Shown piece by piece: positions 1 through 7,738 of a stretch of DNA of 43,147 nt (positions are counted from its first letter, which is position 1; each line of letters starts with the position of its first letter). This DNA comes from Bradyrhizobium sp. dw_411. Its GTDB lineage: Bacteria; Pseudomonadota; Alphaproteobacteria; Rhizobiales; Xanthobacteraceae. Position numbers and translations under genes: made by a program. A model generated the notes under the pieces. That model saw nothing but the letters and a program-made list of their open reading frames with translations. It did no database searches and was not told the origin of the DNA. The stretch covers positions 1 to 43,147 of the forward strand of contig NZ_JAAVUY010000032.1 of assembly GCF_018449695.1 (NCBI RefSeq). Reading direction: 5' to 3'.

Positions 1-21
1 AAACGCAGATGGACTCGCAGC

Positions 22-63
22 CATCCTTCGAGACGCGCGCAAAAGCGCGCTCCTCAGGATGAG
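22..63. repeat. Family A repeat, single hairpin module
   Basis: Imperfect palindrome with outer arms CATCCT (22-27) and AGGATG (56-61) and an inner stem GCGCGC-AAAA-GCGCGC (35-50). The same module occurs in pairs at 13509-13620, 28405-28510 and 36955-37062. Here only one module is visible; its partner may lie left of the window edge. It sits 24 bp past the stop of the leftward DUF4262 gene. Confidence 0.85.
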
Positions 64-87
64 GGGGAGGTTTGTGGTGGAGCGGAT

Positions 88-582
88 TCAATTATGGCGG
101 CGTCCCGACCAAATACCTTCGGTCAGGTCTGGGGGGACACAGACGCTTTCCTCCCAGGGAAAATGCCCATCGATGTCCGGAAAGATCAACTGAAGACATT
201 CGAACTTATCGTTGCCATAGAACCACCGGTTCCATCCGAGATAGTTTCGATAGTGCCGCGGTGAAACGGGAAGCAACATAGCGGGCGCGTTCTCGAAGAT
301 TTTATCCTCGCGTGTGCCGACAGCAAAGCGCTGTCCCGCCTCCAACGTCCGATACATGTGCCAGAAGGAATCGTGAGCGACTTTCCCCTCCAGGCCAAAC
401 ACGATTAGTTCGGGAAACTCGAACTTTAGCCAAAGTCCAGTCGTGTAGCTGAAGCTAGGCAGGTTCTTGTCTGCCGCGACGTGCATCCCGGCCCATCCGT
501 GCTTTCGAATATTCGCCACGTAATCTTGTTCATGGGCGTCCAGTCGGGCCGGGTCGGCATCGAGAGCTGTAAATCGGGGCAT
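88..582 (-). CDS. DUF4262 domain protein
   Basis: A 164-residue protein. Its N-terminal half has the arrangement typical of DUF4262: GWAGMHV, then PSFSYTTGLW, then FPELIVFGLEG. The second half has HYRNYLGWNRWFYG and an acidic, aromatic C-terminus. No signal peptide or membrane segment is visible, so it is probably cytoplasmic. The biochemical function of DUF4262 is unknown. I chose the ATG at 582 with AAAGG about 10 bases upstream; a TTG three codons earlier lies too close to that AAAGG. The gene stands alone: its stop is next to a family A repeat, and the leftward SDR pair ends 22 bp upstream of its start, so it could be read through from that operon. Family assignment is from recognised motifs, and no role can be inferred from context. 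Confidence 0.75.
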   Translation of the reverse strand: MPRFTALDADPARLDAHEQDYVANIRKHGWAGMHVAADKNLPSFSYTTGLWLKFEFPELIVFGLEGKVAHDSFWHMYRTLEAGQRFAVGTREDKIFENAPAMLLPVSPRHYRNYLGWNRWFYGNDKFECLQLIFPDIDGHFPWEESVCVPPDLTEGIWSGRRHN

Positions 583-604
583 GATGACCAAACCTTTATG
601 GCGC

Positions 605-1381
605 CTAACCCCAACCCGCGCTGATGCCGCCGTCGACCGTGTAGATCACGCCGGACGTATAGCCCGAGCGGTCCGAGGCAAGGAACGCCATCAGGTCACC
701 GATCTCGCGGGCATGCGCGGCCCGGCCGAGCGGATAATTCTTCTGAAGTTCCTTGTAGCGGTTTTCGTCTCCGAGCTGATTTTTGGCGCGGAGTTTCAGC
801 GGCGCGGTGTGGCGGTCGGTTTCGACAGGGCCGGGATTGATTCCGACCACACGGATGTTGTCGGCAAGGCTCTTGCCGCCGAGCGCGCGGGTGAACGCCA
901 TCAGCGCGGCATTGCCGGTGCTGCCGCAGATGTAATCGGCGTTGAACTTTTCGCCGGCGATGCCGATGTCGTTGACGATCACGCCATGGCCGCGGGTTTT
1001 CATCTGCGCATAGATGGCGCGGGTGATGTTGATATAGCCGAACACCTTGAGCTCCCAGGCGTGGCGCCAGGTCGGCTCATCGATCTTGTCGACCGAACCG
1101 GCGGGGATATCGCCGGCATTGTTGATGAGGATGTCGATGTCCGCAGCGTCCTTCACCAACTGGGCGATATCCTCCGGTTTGCGCAGATCGACGATATGCG
1201 CCGCGGCGTCGATCTGATGGGCGCCCCGCAGGCGCTCCGCCAGCGCCTTCAATTGCTCGCCATTGCGGGCGGCCAGCATCAGGTGACAGCCTTCTTCGGC
1301 AAAGGCTTCTGCTGCCGCCGCGCCAATACCCTTCGATGCGCCGGTGATCAGAACGCGTTTGCCGCGTAAATGAAGATCCAT
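605..1381 (-). CDS. SDR family oxidoreductase, downstream copy of a tandem pair
   Basis: A 258-residue classical-length SDR with the NAD(P) loop GASKGIGAAAAEAF (residues about 14-27), NNAG, and a C-terminal SGYTSGVIYTVDGG. By my count it differs from the upstream copy at 21 of 258 residues. The usual catalytic Ser and YxxxK are not present in canonical form: the Ser region reads VIVNDIG, and the Tyr is followed by ICGSTGN, so Lys is absent at Y+4. This resembles the SDR subfamily I know from the PRK06125-type model, where that form is typical. It lies 5 bp downstream of its paralogue, and its ribosome site overlaps the end of that gene, so the two are almost certainly co-transcribed. Substrate is unknown. 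Confidence 0.85.
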   Translation of the reverse strand: MDLHLRGKRVLITGASKGIGAAAAEAFAEEGCHLMLAARNGEQLKALAERLRGAHQIDAAAHIVDLRKPEDIAQLVKDAADIDILINNAGDIPAGSVDKIDEPTWRHAWELKVFGYINITRAIYAQMKTRGHGVIVNDIGIAGEKFNADYICGSTGNAALMAFTRALGGKSLADNIRVVGINPGPVETDRHTAPLKLRAKNQLGDENRYKELQKNYPLGRAAHAREIGDLMAFLASDRSGYTSGVIYTVDGGISAGWG

Positions 1382-1386
1382 CTTGC

Positions 1387-2163
1387 CTAACCCCAGCCCG
1401 CGCTGATGCCGCCGTCGACGGTGTAGATCACGCCGGACGTGTAGCCGGAGCGGTCGGAGGCGAGGAATGCCATCAGGTCGCCGATCTCGCGGGGGTGCGC
1501 GGGACGGCCGAGCGGCAGGCCTTTCTGGAACTCCTTGTAGCGGTTCTCGTCGCCGAATTGATTTTTGGCGCGGGTTTTCAGCAGCGTGACGTGGCGGTCG
1601 GTGCCGACCGGTCCGGGATTGATTCCCAACACGCGGATATTGTCCGCGAGGCTCTTGCCGCCAAGCGCGCGGGTGAACGCCATCAACGCGGCATTACCGG
1701 TGCTGCCGCAGATATAGTTGGCGTCGAACTTTTCACCGGCCACGCCGATGTCGTTGACGATCACGCCATGGCCACGGGTTTTCATCTGCGCATAGATCGC
1801 GCGGGTAATGTTGATATAGCCGAATACCTTGAGCTCCCAGGCGTGCCGCCAGGTCGGCTCGTCGATCTTGTCGACCGAGCCGCCGGGAATATCGCCGGCA
1901 TTGTTGACGAGGATGTCGATATCGGCGGCATCCTTCACCAGCCTGGCGATGTCTTCCGGGTTGCGCAGATCGACGACATGCGCCGTGGCGTCGATTTGAT
2001 GGGCTCCGCGCAGGCGTTCCGCCAGCGCTTTCAATTGCTCGCCGTTACGGGCCGCGAGCATCAAATGGCAGCCTTCTTCGGCGAAGGCCTCGGCCGCCGC
2101 TGCGCCAATACCTTTTGAAGCGCCGGTAATCAGGACGCGTTTGCCGCGTAGATGAAGATCCAT
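1387..2163 (-). CDS. SDR family oxidoreductase, upstream copy of a tandem pair
   Basis: The first gene of the leftward pair, also 258 residues, with the same GASKGIG cofactor loop, NNAG motif and the atypical Tyr-ICGSTGN active-site segment in place of YxxxK. More than half of the differences from the downstream copy fall after residue 180, especially around residues 188-228. In SDRs this region includes the substrate-binding lid (a general property of the family), so the copies may accept different substrates. The ATG at 2163 is preceded by AAAGAG. A 202-bp region separates it from the divergent tartrate dehydrogenase gene, with a 12-bp perfect palindrome inside. The physiological substrate cannot be told from the sequence. 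Confidence 0.85.
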   Translation of the reverse strand: MDLHLRGKRVLITGASKGIGAAAAEAFAEEGCHLMLAARNGEQLKALAERLRGAHQIDATAHVVDLRNPEDIARLVKDAADIDILVNNAGDIPGGSVDKIDEPTWRHAWELKVFGYINITRAIYAQMKTRGHGVIVNDIGVAGEKFDANYICGSTGNAALMAFTRALGGKSLADNIRVLGINPGPVGTDRHVTLLKTRAKNQFGDENRYKEFQKGLPLGRPAHPREIGDLMAFLASDRSGYTSGVIYTVDGGISAGWG

Positions 2164-2273
2164 GGGATTACTCTTTCAAATCGGGAGATGTCGGGGAGAG
2201 GTAAATTTCGACCGGGATGGGCAGGTGAATTTCAACTGTTAGGCCGCCGTCCCGGAGACGGTCAACATTGCAC

Positions 2274-2285
2274 TGCAACGTTGCA
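2274..2285. promoter_or_regulatory. 12-bp palindrome, possible operator
   Basis: TGCAACGTTGCA is a perfect palindrome with a central CG, the form expected of LacI-type operators. It lies between the divergent SDR pair (start 2163) and tartrate dehydrogenase (start 2366), 80 bp upstream of the latter. No LacI-family gene is in the window, so the regulator is unknown. Confidence 0.4.
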
Positions 2286-2365
2286 CCTTGACGAAGTTTG
2301 GTCCATTGCAATCTCATCATGGAATTGGCGGTCTCAGGGCTCCGCGCGCCACAAGGAATCTCTCG

Positions 2366-3445
2366 ATGAGCAATGAAAAAAAGCAGTATCGGATAGCGGT
2401 CATTCCCGGTGACGGGATCGGCAAGGAAGTGGTTCCGGAGGGGCTGCGGGTGCTGGAGGCGGCCGCGAAAAAGCACGGCGTCAGCGTGCATTTCGATCAT
2501 TTCGACTTCGCGTCCTGGGACTATTACGAAAAGCACGGCGAGATGATGCCGGAGGACTGGAAAGCGAAAATCGGCAAGCACGACGCGATCTATTTCGGCG
2601 CGGTCGGCTGGCCCGCCAAAATTCCCGATCACATTTCGTTGTGGGGATCGCTAATCAAGTTCCGGCGGGAGTTCGACCAATACGTCAACCTGCGCCCGGT
2701 GCGGCTGATGCCCGGCGTGCCGTCACCGCTGGCCAACCGCAAGCCCGGCGATATCGATTTCTGGGTGGTTCGGGAAAATACCGAGGGTGAATATTCCTCC
2801 GTCGGTGGCCGCATGTTCCCGGATACTGACCGCGAATTCGTCACCCAGCAGACCGTGATGACGCGGATCGGCGTCGATCGCATTCTCAAATTCGCGTTCG
2901 ACCTCGCGCAGTCCCGGCCCAAGAAACACCTGACATCGGCGACGAAATCCAACGGCATTTCGATCACGATGCCGTACTGGGACGAGCGCGTCGAGGCGAT
3001 GGCCAAGCACTATCCGAAGGTGAAGTGGGACAAGTATCACATCGATATTCTGACCGCGAATTTTGTACTGCACCCGGACTGGTTCGACGTTGTGGTCGGT
3101 TCCAACCTGTTCGGCGATATTCTCTCGGATCTCGGCCCGGCCTGCACCGGCACCATCGGCATCGCGCCATCGGGCAATATCAATCCGGAAGGCAACTTCC
3201 CGTCGGTGTTCGAACCGGTGCACGGCTCGGCGCCCGACATCGCAGGGCAGGGCATCGCCAATCCGATCGGCATGATCTGGTCAGGCGCGATGATGCTCGA
3301 ACATCTCGGCCAGAAGGAAGCCGCCGCCTCCATCGTCACCGCGATCGAGCGTACCCTCGGCGAGCGCACGCTGCGCACGAAGGATTTAGGCGGCAACGCC
3401 GACACCACGGCGTGCGGCAAGGCGGTCGCGGAGATGGTGGAGTAG
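2366..3445 (+). CDS. ttuC: Tartrate dehydrogenase/decarboxylase or D-malate dehydrogenase
   Basis: A 359-residue member of the isocitrate/isopropylmalate dehydrogenase family, which oxidises (R)-hydroxyacids such as D-malate or tartrate with NAD and Mn or Mg. Seen here: N-terminal IPGDGIGKEVVPEG; LWGSLIKFRREFDQYVNLRP, the segment that marks the TtuC/DmlA branch; a metal and substrate region with DILSDLGPACTGTIGIAPSG; and EPVHGSAPDIAGQGIANP near the C-terminus. I chose the ATG at 2366 because AAGGAA lies 7 bases upstream and homologues begin close to this point; the reading frame is open 78 bases further up but lacks a ribosome site. The gene is monocistronic. Tartrate and D-malate activity cannot be separated from sequence alone. 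Confidence 0.88.
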   Translation: MSNEKKQYRIAVIPGDGIGKEVVPEGLRVLEAAAKKHGVSVHFDHFDFASWDYYEKHGEMMPEDWKAKIGKHDAIYFGAVGWPAKIPDHISLWGSLIKFRREFDQYVNLRPVRLMPGVPSPLANRKPGDIDFWVVRENTEGEYSSVGGRMFPDTDREFVTQQTVMTRIGVDRILKFAFDLAQSRPKKHLTSATKSNGISITMPYWDERVEAMAKHYPKVKWDKYHIDILTANFVLHPDWFDVVVGSNLFGDILSDLGPACTGTIGIAPSGNINPEGNFPSVFEPVHGSAPDIAGQGIANPIGMIWSGAMMLEHLGQKEAAASIVTAIERTLGERTLRTKDLGGNADTTACGKAVAEMVE

Positions 3446-3594
3446 CGCGTCGTCACACCTTCTCCAGCATGATCTTTTCGCCGTACATCTGCGTATGAGA
3501 ATTATTCGCGCTCCCTTCCGCATCCGTAGTTTGCGGATGTGGAGTTGTGTCTCCTCGGCAACGGTTGCGCAGACTTTTTGACGGACAGCGGCGA

Positions 3595-3610
3595 ATTGAT
3601 CCGGATCAAT
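3595..3610. promoter_or_regulatory. FNR/FixK-type box
   Basis: ATTGATCCGGATCAAT is a perfect 16-bp palindrome that contains TTGAT-N4-ATCAA, the FNR consensus, and fits the FixK2 pattern TTGA-N6-TCAA. Its centre is 86 bp before the ompW-type start codon. If it acts as a class II activator site centred near -41.5, transcription would begin near 3644, leaving a leader of about 45 bases. No FixK or FNR gene is in the window. Confidence 0.75.
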
Positions 3611-3688
3611 TTTTTTGATCGCTCACTGGCGTTTGTGAAAGTCGGTCGCGGCGGAATCATTCGCGCCGGCATTTTTTGGGGAAGATTT

Positions 3689-4408
3689 ATGAAGACGATA
3701 ACAAAAGCAGCGGTCTCGTCGCTGACCTTGGCGGCTGGGCTGCTTGGCCTTGCTGCAGCCGTTAGCGCCGCCGATTTGCCTGCGACAACTACTTACTACA
3801 AGGCGCCAGCCGTCGAGGCCTGGAATCCCTGGATGATTCGCCTGCGAGCGCTCGGCGTCATTCCCAACAATTCGGGTTCGGTCGACCAGGTGGCGGGATC
3901 AGGCGTGAAGGTATCGAATTCGTTCATTCCTGAACTCGATATCTCCTACTTCTTCACCAGGAACATCGCCGCCGAACTCATTCTCGGTGTCACCCGTCAC
4001 GATGTGACCGGGACCGGCGTAGCGGCTACGAACAATCTCGTTGTTGGCAGCTCCTGGCTGCTCCCGCCGACGCTGACGTTCCAGTATCACTTTACCGATT
4101 TTGGTGCATTCAAGCCCTACATCGGCGCCGGCGTGAACTATACGGTGTTTTATGACCAATCGGCTGGCAATGCGGCCAATGCTGCCGGCACAGTCGTGAC
4201 CTCCAGCAATCTGCATAACGCCTTCGCGCCGGTCGTGCAGGTTGGCTTCGACTATATGATCACCAGTCATGTCGGTGTGAACGTCGACGTCAAGAAGCTC
4301 TGGTTGCGTCCGGATTGGAGTGGCACGCTCGGTGGCGTCGTGCCGGTTACCGGCAGGGTCAACCTCGATCCATGGCTGGTTGGAACGGGTCTAACCTACA
4401 AATTCTGA
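3689..4408 (+). CDS. ompW: OmpW family outer membrane protein
   Basis: A 239-residue outer membrane beta-barrel precursor. A signal peptide covers residues 1 to about 27 (positively charged start, hydrophobic core, cleavage at VSA/AD). The mature part has the OmpW pattern: an early NPWMIRLRALGVIPN strand, FIPELDISYFFTRNIAAELILG, LPPTLTFQYHF, FKPYIGAGVNY, and a C-terminal strand ending in Phe (LTYKF), as required for barrel assembly. OmpW proteins form small eight-stranded channels for small hydrophobic molecules. The ATG at 3689 follows GGGGAAG at good spacing; the open frame extends 50 codons upstream but would place the signal peptide internally. The perfect FNR/FixK box upstream predicts induction at low oxygen. 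Confidence 0.88.
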   Translation: MKTITKAAVSSLTLAAGLLGLAAAVSAADLPATTTYYKAPAVEAWNPWMIRLRALGVIPNNSGSVDQVAGSGVKVSNSFIPELDISYFFTRNIAAELILGVTRHDVTGTGVAATNNLVVGSSWLLPPTLTFQYHFTDFGAFKPYIGAGVNYTVFYDQSAGNAANAAGTVVTSSNLHNAFAPVVQVGFDYMITSHVGVNVDVKKLWLRPDWSGTLGGVVPVTGRVNLDPWLVGTGLTYKF

Positions 4409-4448
4409 GTTGGATTGGTGGGGGATGCGGCAGGGAGAATGAATTAAA

Positions 4449-5372
4449 TTACTCATCTCCCTCCGCAATCCTCCGGCAATGCTCCCACGCCGCGCCCATC
4501 AGGTTTTCGCTGGCTTCGGGGGTACGGAAAGCCGAATGCGCTGACAGCGTGACGTTCGGCAGCTTGGTCAGCGCATGATCCGCCGGCAGCGGTTCGATGT
4601 TGTAGACATCGAGCCCGGCGTGGCGGATGTGGCCTGACTTAAGCGCATCGATCATCGCAGTCTCGTCAACCACCGCGCCGCGCGCAGTGTTGACCAGGAT
4701 CACGCCCGGCCGCATCGCCGCGATGCGGTCGCGGGTGATGAAGCCGCGGGTTTCGTCGTTCAGCAACAGATGCAATGAGACGACATGGCTCTGCGCCAGC
4801 AATGTCTCGAGATCGACGAATTCGACGCCGGGATATTTCTTCGGCGACCGGTTCCAGGCGATCACACGCATCCCGCTGCCGAGCACAATGCGCGCAACTT
4901 CGGCGGCAATGCCGCCAAAGCCGATCAGGCCCAGCGTCTTGCCGGTCAGTTGCATGCCGTCTTCGCGCAGCCAGTTGCCGGCGCGCATCTCGCGGTCCAT
5001 CGCGCTGATGCCGCGCGCCGCCGACCACATCAGCGCGATCGCACATTCGGCCACCGCGGTGTCGCCGTAACCCTTGATCAGATGCACTTCGATGCCAAGC
5101 TCGGCCAGCTCTTCCGGATTCATGTAGCTGCGCGCGCCGGTGCCGAGAAAAACGACGTGCTTCAGGCCGATGCATCGCCGCGCCACATCCGTGGGCAGGG
5201 GCGTGTGGTCGATAATGATGATCTCGGCGCCGTCGAGCAGGGCCGGCACCTGATCCGCTGTGATGTCGGCATTGCGGTTGATGCGCACCGGGGGATCATT
5301 GGGCTTTTGCTGCCGCTCGAAAATATCCGCCAGCGATCCGTTGGCATCGACAAAAACTCCGCGCACCGACAT
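4449..5372 (-). CDS. D-isomer-specific 2-hydroxyacid dehydrogenase
   Basis: A 307-residue cytoplasmic NAD(P)-dependent reductase or dehydrogenase of 2-oxo or 2-hydroxy acids. The Rossmann loop GLIGFGGIAAEVARI is near residue 148. Catalytic residues are visible in order: Arg in NTARGAVVD, Glu in IEPLPADH, and His in SAHSAF. It is slightly short for the family (usually 310-330) but complete. It is the last gene of a leftward set with LysR and the M20 hydrolase, 29 bp after the hydrolase stop. It may act on the 2-oxo or hydroxy acid produced by that route, or on glyoxylate/hydroxypyruvate. The exact substrate is not evident, so I give no symbol. Confidence 0.85.
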   Translation of the reverse strand: MSVRGVFVDANGSLADIFERQQKPNDPPVRINRNADITADQVPALLDGAEIIIIDHTPLPTDVARRCIGLKHVVFLGTGARSYMNPEELAELGIEVHLIKGYGDTAVAECAIALMWSAARGISAMDREMRAGNWLREDGMQLTGKTLGLIGFGGIAAEVARIVLGSGMRVIAWNRSPKKYPGVEFVDLETLLAQSHVVSLHLLLNDETRGFITRDRIAAMRPGVILVNTARGAVVDETAMIDALKSGHIRHAGLDVYNIEPLPADHALTKLPNVTLSAHSAFRTPEASENLMGAAWEHCRRIAEGDE

Positions 5373-5401
5373 CTCCGTTGCTTGCTATAAATCCAGCCCG
5401 A

Positions 5402-6652
5402 TTATGAAGCGACGCCGGCCAGCGCCAGCACGGTGTGCATCAATACGTTGGCGCCCGCCGTGCAATCGGCTTGCGTGGCGTCCTCGAGCTCATTGTGGCT
5501 GATGCCATCCTTGCAGGGCACGAACACCATCGCGGCGGGAATGACCGTGTTGAGGTTACAGGCGTCGTGGCCGGCGCCCGACGTAATGCGCCGGTGCGAA
5601 AAGCCGAGCGCCTTGGCTGCGTTTTCCACCGCGTCCACGAGCTTCGGATCGAAATGCGTCGGCGGTTTGCGCCAGACCAGATCGAGCGTGACCTCGACCT
5701 TGCGCCGCTTGGCGATGTCGGCAATGGCCGCGCGCAAATCCTTGTCGAGCGCATCCATGATCGCAGCATCGGCGCTGCGGCAATCCACCGTAAAAGCAAT
5801 CTCGCCGGGAATGACGTTGCGCGAGGGATTGGCGATCACGGCTTCGCCGATGGTGCCGACCGCGTGGGGGCCGTGCTTTTTGGCGATGCTTTCCGTCGCC
5901 AGCACGATTTCCGACAAGGTCGCCAGCGCGTCACGGCGCAGCACCATCGGCGTCGACCCGGCATGGCTTTCGAAACCGGTGATCTTGCCATCGTACCATA
6001 GCACGCCCTGGCCGGAATCGACCACGCCGATGGTCTTGCCTTCGGCCTCGAGGATCGGGCCTTGCTCGATGTGCAATTCGACAAAGCTGCCGAATTTCTG
6101 GGTGCCGACCGGCTTGTCGCCGCGATAGCCGATGCTATCCAGCGCTTCGCCCACCGTAATGCCTTCGGCATCCTTGCGCGATAAAATGTCGTCGGTGGTG
6201 AAGTCACCGACATAGGCCGCCGACGCCATCATCGCCGGCGCGAAGCGCGAGCCTTCCTCGTTGGTCCAGTTGGCGATGCAGATCGGAATCTCGGTCTCGA
6301 TCCCGGCATCGTTGAGCGTGCGGACCACTTCGAGCGCGGCGAGCGTGCCGAGCACGCCGTCGAACTTGCCGCCGGTCGGTTGGGTATCGAGATGCGAGCC
6401 GAGCCCGATCGGCAGCTTGGTCATGTCGCGGCCTTTGCGCAGGCCGAACATCGAGCCGAGCGCGTCGACATGCACGTCGAGACCGGCAGCCTCGCAGGCT
6501 TTGCGGAACCAGTCGCGCACCTGCTTGTCCTCAGGCCCGAGCGTCAGCCGCCGCACGCCGCCTTTTGGCGTCGCGCCGAATTTCGCGGTTTCGTGGATGG
6601 TGTCCCACAGCCGGGCGGAGTCGATTTGCAGGTTGGAGGCGACTTGAGTCAT
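5402..6652 (-). CDS. M20 family metallohydrolase (hydantoinase/carbamoylase type)
   Basis: A 416-residue zinc or manganese amidohydrolase of the family that holds N-carbamoyl-L-amino acid hydrolase, allantoate amidohydrolase and beta-ureidopropionase. Metal-binding motifs are intact: HLDTQPTGGKFDG, NEEGSRF, ELHIEQGPILE, and a C-terminal GAGHDA and SHNE. The dimerisation insert (ITGFESHAGSTPM) is present. These enzymes cleave a C-N bond in carbamoylated or ureido acids. The gene follows the LysR gene by 16 bp and is followed by a hydroxyacid dehydrogenase. A DUF1445 (D-glutamate cyclase-like) gene and an ABC importer are divergent. This context suggests salvage of a carbamoyl or lactam amino acid, which is an inference. 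Confidence 0.87.
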   Translation of the reverse strand: MTQVASNLQIDSARLWDTIHETAKFGATPKGGVRRLTLGPEDKQVRDWFRKACEAAGLDVHVDALGSMFGLRKGRDMTKLPIGLGSHLDTQPTGGKFDGVLGTLAALEVVRTLNDAGIETEIPICIANWTNEEGSRFAPAMMASAAYVGDFTTDDILSRKDAEGITVGEALDSIGYRGDKPVGTQKFGSFVELHIEQGPILEAEGKTIGVVDSGQGVLWYDGKITGFESHAGSTPMVLRRDALATLSEIVLATESIAKKHGPHAVGTIGEAVIANPSRNVIPGEIAFTVDCRSADAAIMDALDKDLRAAIADIAKRRKVEVTLDLVWRKPPTHFDPKLVDAVENAAKALGFSHRRITSGAGHDACNLNTVIPAAMVFVPCKDGISHNELEDATQADCTAGANVLMHTVLALAGVAS

Positions 6653-6668
6653 GGAATGGTTCCAGCGA

Positions 6669-7625
6669 TCAGACGTGGGCGATCTTTTCTAAAGGGTCTT
6701 TTTTCAATGACGCGCTGGCGGTGGCGCTGTCAATAACGGTGGCGCTGTCCTGCGCAATCTTGCCGGCGAGGTCGGCGACCAGTTCAACCGCAAGCGTATC
6801 TGGCGAGGCTAGCCAGCTTGCCGAGAACGTTAGTGGCGAGATTTTCAGGTCGGTCGATAATTGCAGCAGCCGCCCGTCGGCCAGTTCGTTTTCGACGATC
6901 GCGGTCGGGATTACCGCGATACCAAGCCCTTCGGTCGCCATGTGGATGACGGTGGCGAGCGAGGCGCTGGCATGGAGCTGGATCTGCGGCAGGTCCGGCC
7001 GGTTGAACAGCGAGCGTACGATCTCGTAGGGCTGCGTCTTGCGCGGAAAGGTGATGATCGGAAATTTCGCGAGGTCATGCACCGTGAGTGGACCCTGGCC
7101 GAGGCCGAGCGCGGGGCTGGCCAGGAAGCCGACGGGATAGTCGCACAGCACGCGGTTACGCACGCTGGAGGCCGAGAGCGGCCCGATCAGGAATGCGAGT
7201 TCGATTTCCTGCGCCAATAGCCGCGCGGTCAGGTTCGGCGTGATGTCGACTTCGATCTCCAGCGACAGATTGGGGTAGGCGGTGTTGACGCTCTTGATCA
7301 GCCGCGGCAGCCAAGTGTGCACGATGGTTTCGGCGACGCCGAGCCGCAACACCCCGCGCATCGCCGAGCGGTCGCCGACCGCCGCCATCATTTCCGAGCG
7401 CAGCCCGATCATTTTCTCCGCATAGATCATCAACTGCCGGCCGCTGGGCGTCGGGGTCACGACGCGGTGGTCGCGGTTGAGGAGCTTTACCCCCAATTCG
7501 CGCTCGAGCTGGGCGATCCGTTGCGAAATCGCCGGCTGGGTCGTGTTGAGCCGCTGACCGGCGCCCCGAAAGCTGCCAAGATTGACCACCCACAGGAACG
7601 TCTCGATCGACTTGAAATCCACCAT
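6669..7625 (-). CDS. LysR family transcriptional regulator
   Basis: A 318-residue LTTR. The N-terminal winged helix-turn-helix covers about residues 4-63 (FLWVVNLGSFRGAGQRLNTT, then QPAISQRIAQLERELGVKLL), followed by the linker helix and a periplasmic-binding-like effector domain. The C-terminal 45 residues are rich in Ala, Asp and Ser and run beyond the usual end. It is the first gene of the leftward operon with the M20 hydrolase and the hydroxyacid dehydrogenase, and it is divergent from DUF1445 and the ABC transporter. This is the classic LTTR layout, so it probably controls both sides from the 113-bp spacer, which contains TTATCA-N4-TGATTA. The effector is unknown. Confidence 0.92.
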   Translation of the reverse strand: MVDFKSIETFLWVVNLGSFRGAGQRLNTTQPAISQRIAQLERELGVKLLNRDHRVVTPTPSGRQLMIYAEKMIGLRSEMMAAVGDRSAMRGVLRLGVAETIVHTWLPRLIKSVNTAYPNLSLEIEVDITPNLTARLLAQEIELAFLIGPLSASSVRNRVLCDYPVGFLASPALGLGQGPLTVHDLAKFPIITFPRKTQPYEIVRSLFNRPDLPQIQLHASASLATVIHMATEGLGIAVIPTAIVENELADGRLLQLSTDLKISPLTFSASWLASPDTLAVELVADLAGKIAQDSATVIDSATASASLKKDPLEKIAHV

Positions 7626-7653
7626 GGGAGGCGTTCCGAACGATAAAATTAGG

Positions 7654-7669
7654 TTATCAAATCTGATTA
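7654..7669. promoter_or_regulatory. Candidate LysR-type binding site
   Basis: TTATCAAATCTGATTA, an inverted repeat with arms TTATCA and TGATTA (five of six pairs) around 4 bases. It fits the loose T-N11-A rule of LTTR sites. It lies 29 bp upstream of the LysR start and 70 bp upstream of the DUF1445 start, in an AT-rich stretch unlike the surrounding genes. Confidence 0.45.
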
Positions 7670-7738
7670 GAAAGTAAGATTAGACTTTATAGTAGGCTTG
7701 GGTTTCACTCTTGTCGAGATAATAGGCAGGGCGATCAA

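Noticed and set aside
581..2118. Two open frames on the plus strand opposite the SDR pair (262 and 207 codons) that resemble each other
   Set aside because: They resemble each other only because the SDR genes beneath them are duplicates. The SDR frames carry all conserved motifs.
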